A DNA stretch of 64,000 bases from Petroclostridium xylanilyticum (GTDB taxonomy: Bacteria; Bacillota; Clostridia; SK-Y3). The notes below the pieces were generated by a model. It saw nothing but the letters and a program-made list of their open reading frames with translations. It had not been told where the DNA came from and did not search any database. The DNA lies in the NCBI RefSeq assembly GCF_002252565.1, contig NZ_NPML01000018.1:1-64000 (forward strand), read 5' to 3'. The translations under genes were made by a program, and so were the position numbers. Shown piece after piece: positions 63,901 through 64,000 of the stretch. Every line of letters starts with the position of its first letter. Positions within the stretch are counted from its first letter, which is position 1.

Positions 63901-64000
63901 TCACATTTTTTTAACAATATCCTTATATTCGACATATCTTCCTGAAAATTTTCGAGATAAGGGCTAAGGCCTTCCGCATACTTTATAACGTTTACTGCCC
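60939..64000 (-). CDS. addA: ATP-dependent helicase/nuclease AddA (5' part outside window)
   Basis: 1020 residues are visible; the frame stays open to the window edge (codons before the internal ATG at 63935 read AEGLSPYLENFQED), so the N-terminal ~200 residues with Walker A are missing only because of the cut. Helicase motifs seen: ILIDEYQDSN (II), GDVKQSIYRFRQARPELFL (III), MSIHKSKGLEFPVVF (V), LYVAFTRAKEKL (VI). The C-terminal RecB-type nuclease has LVLLDYKTDYITD. With AddB it processes double-strand breaks. It is transcribed with sbcD and sbcC. Confidence 0.95.
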   Translation of the reverse strand, partial: AVNVIKYAEGLSPYLENFQEDMSNIRILLKKCDATWDELYEAFAAFEFGKLPRCAKDADKEKQEQVKAIREEVKKRLKKIKEDIFVSISREITANLKQLYPLMNCLAQLVIEFDDKYSNKKKEKSLLDFNDLEHFCLEILTETDTEGNMKPSKVALGFQERFEEILIDEYQDSNMVQEVIMSMISRQDTGTPNIFMVGDVKQSIYRFRQARPELFLDKYNRYSDQEEAKEKKIQLYKNFRSREEVIKSVNYLFKQIMSENIGELDYTDEEALNLGAKYDVLEDPEGTAGGTVELHIIDMKDGEDRIDDWTQELIDDEEADGLTTEEEEELDNIQAEARIVVKRIKELMLPDEEGRIFKVYDKQLKSYRPVEYKDIVILLRATRNWAEIFVEELGAQGIPAYADTGTGYFNTIEIQTVMSLLQVIDNPMQDIPLLSVLRSPIASFTPEELIDIRLADRESSFYEAMKKMVLEGSGETANKSAAFLQRLHQWRKNAAHMSTDELIWYLYTDTGYFSFVGAMPGGVQRQANLRILFERARQYEETSYKGLFNFINFINKLKSSRGDMGSAKILGENENVVRIMSIHKSKGLEFPVVFVSGTGKGFNLQDMNKSILLHQDLGFGPDFVDYKRRISYPTVPKQAIKYKAKLESLSEEMRVLYVAFTRAKEKLIITGAVKDIEKAAGRWCSSIGVEDTKLPEYEMLRAKSYLDWIGSALVRHKDCRPLRQIGGLEQEYPGTLLEDASLWQVKLWNKKDVLTGKSEMEQKEQDFLRKLEELGNQGICSQYGEDVHRRLSWQYPYHICGRLPSKISVTELKRHFNAEFSDEYTVSIFIPPLVKRPMFLEESKGLTAAEKGTIMHFVMQHLDLNKVSTLREIEFQVVEMMLRELLTEQQANAVNLHRIKKFFDSPLGKRMLQSDRVSREIPFNIELKSTELYKDLDENTYGGETILLQGIIDCYFEEQGELVLLDYKTDYITDGNTGIIKEKYRVQIDYYAKALESITGKRVKEKYIYLFGNGEIIAY

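Overview
The window looks like chromosomal DNA from a low-GC, spore-forming Firmicute of the class Clostridia. The evidence is the AT-rich sequence, strong AGGAGG ribosome sites, frequent TTG/GTG starts, a Spo0E-like protein, AddA (not RecB), and the gene order rpmG-secE-nusG-rplKA-rplJL-rpoBC-L7Ae-rpsL-rpsG-fusA-tuf. Genus cannot be fixed from sequence reading alone. No tRNA, rRNA or CRISPR array was seen.

Layout. (1) 1-7541 is a rearranged zone. A 349-bp cassette (sigma-A promoter, c-di-GMP-I riboswitch and intrinsic terminator, all on the minus strand) occurs twice, at 110-458 and 7102-7450. The right copy drives a Wzz-like chain-length gene and a truncated CpsD-type tyrosine kinase. Between the copies lies a ~2.07-kb unit repeated two and a half times, carrying an Rpn/PD-(D/E)XK nuclease gene, a DUF2442 gene and transposase debris. 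(2) 7574-9668 holds a MazF-like gene with a long N-terminal extension and a MntA-HepT toxin-antitoxin pair. (3) 9785-28314 is a minus-strand surface-polysaccharide locus. In transcription order: PglF-type dehydratase, PglC-type phosphoglycosyltransferase, PglD-type acetyltransferase, PglE/LegC-type aminotransferase, PglA-like glycosyltransferase, TviB/TviC-type dehydrogenase and epimerase, two gene relics, a Wzy-type polymerase, an IS element, two glycosyltransferases, the dTDP-rhamnose genes rfbACBD and a MurJ-family flippase. Together they predict a glycan started on a bacillosamine-like sugar, extended with uronic acid and rhamnose, flipped, polymerised and length-controlled by Wzz.

(4) 28693-45609 is the translation/transcription core on the minus strand, with readable promoters, an L10 leader with attenuator, and terminators. 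(5) 45737-53890 holds glgP, manA (opposite strand), a four-domain CoA-disulfide-reductase fusion with an ArsR regulator, a RAYT-type transposase and a Spo0E-like gene. (6) 53971-64000, minus strand, holds an O-antigen-ligase-like protein, a small coiled-coil membrane protein and the repair operon addA-sbcD-sbcC (addA runs off the right edge).

The most striking feature is a set of dispersed hairpins built on a conserved GGGACGGTTC core whose closing stems differ in sequence but remain complementary. The RAYT transposase gene is bounded by inverted copies of the same core, so this looks like a REP/RAYT-type system in a Clostridium-like genome. These hairpins, and three or four other short repeat families, repeatedly sit on or next to stop codons (truncated cpsD, hepT, sbcC, raYT, O-antigen ligase, wzz, fusA, L7Ae gene, Rpn genes), and one is translated in frame inside the O-antigen ligase.
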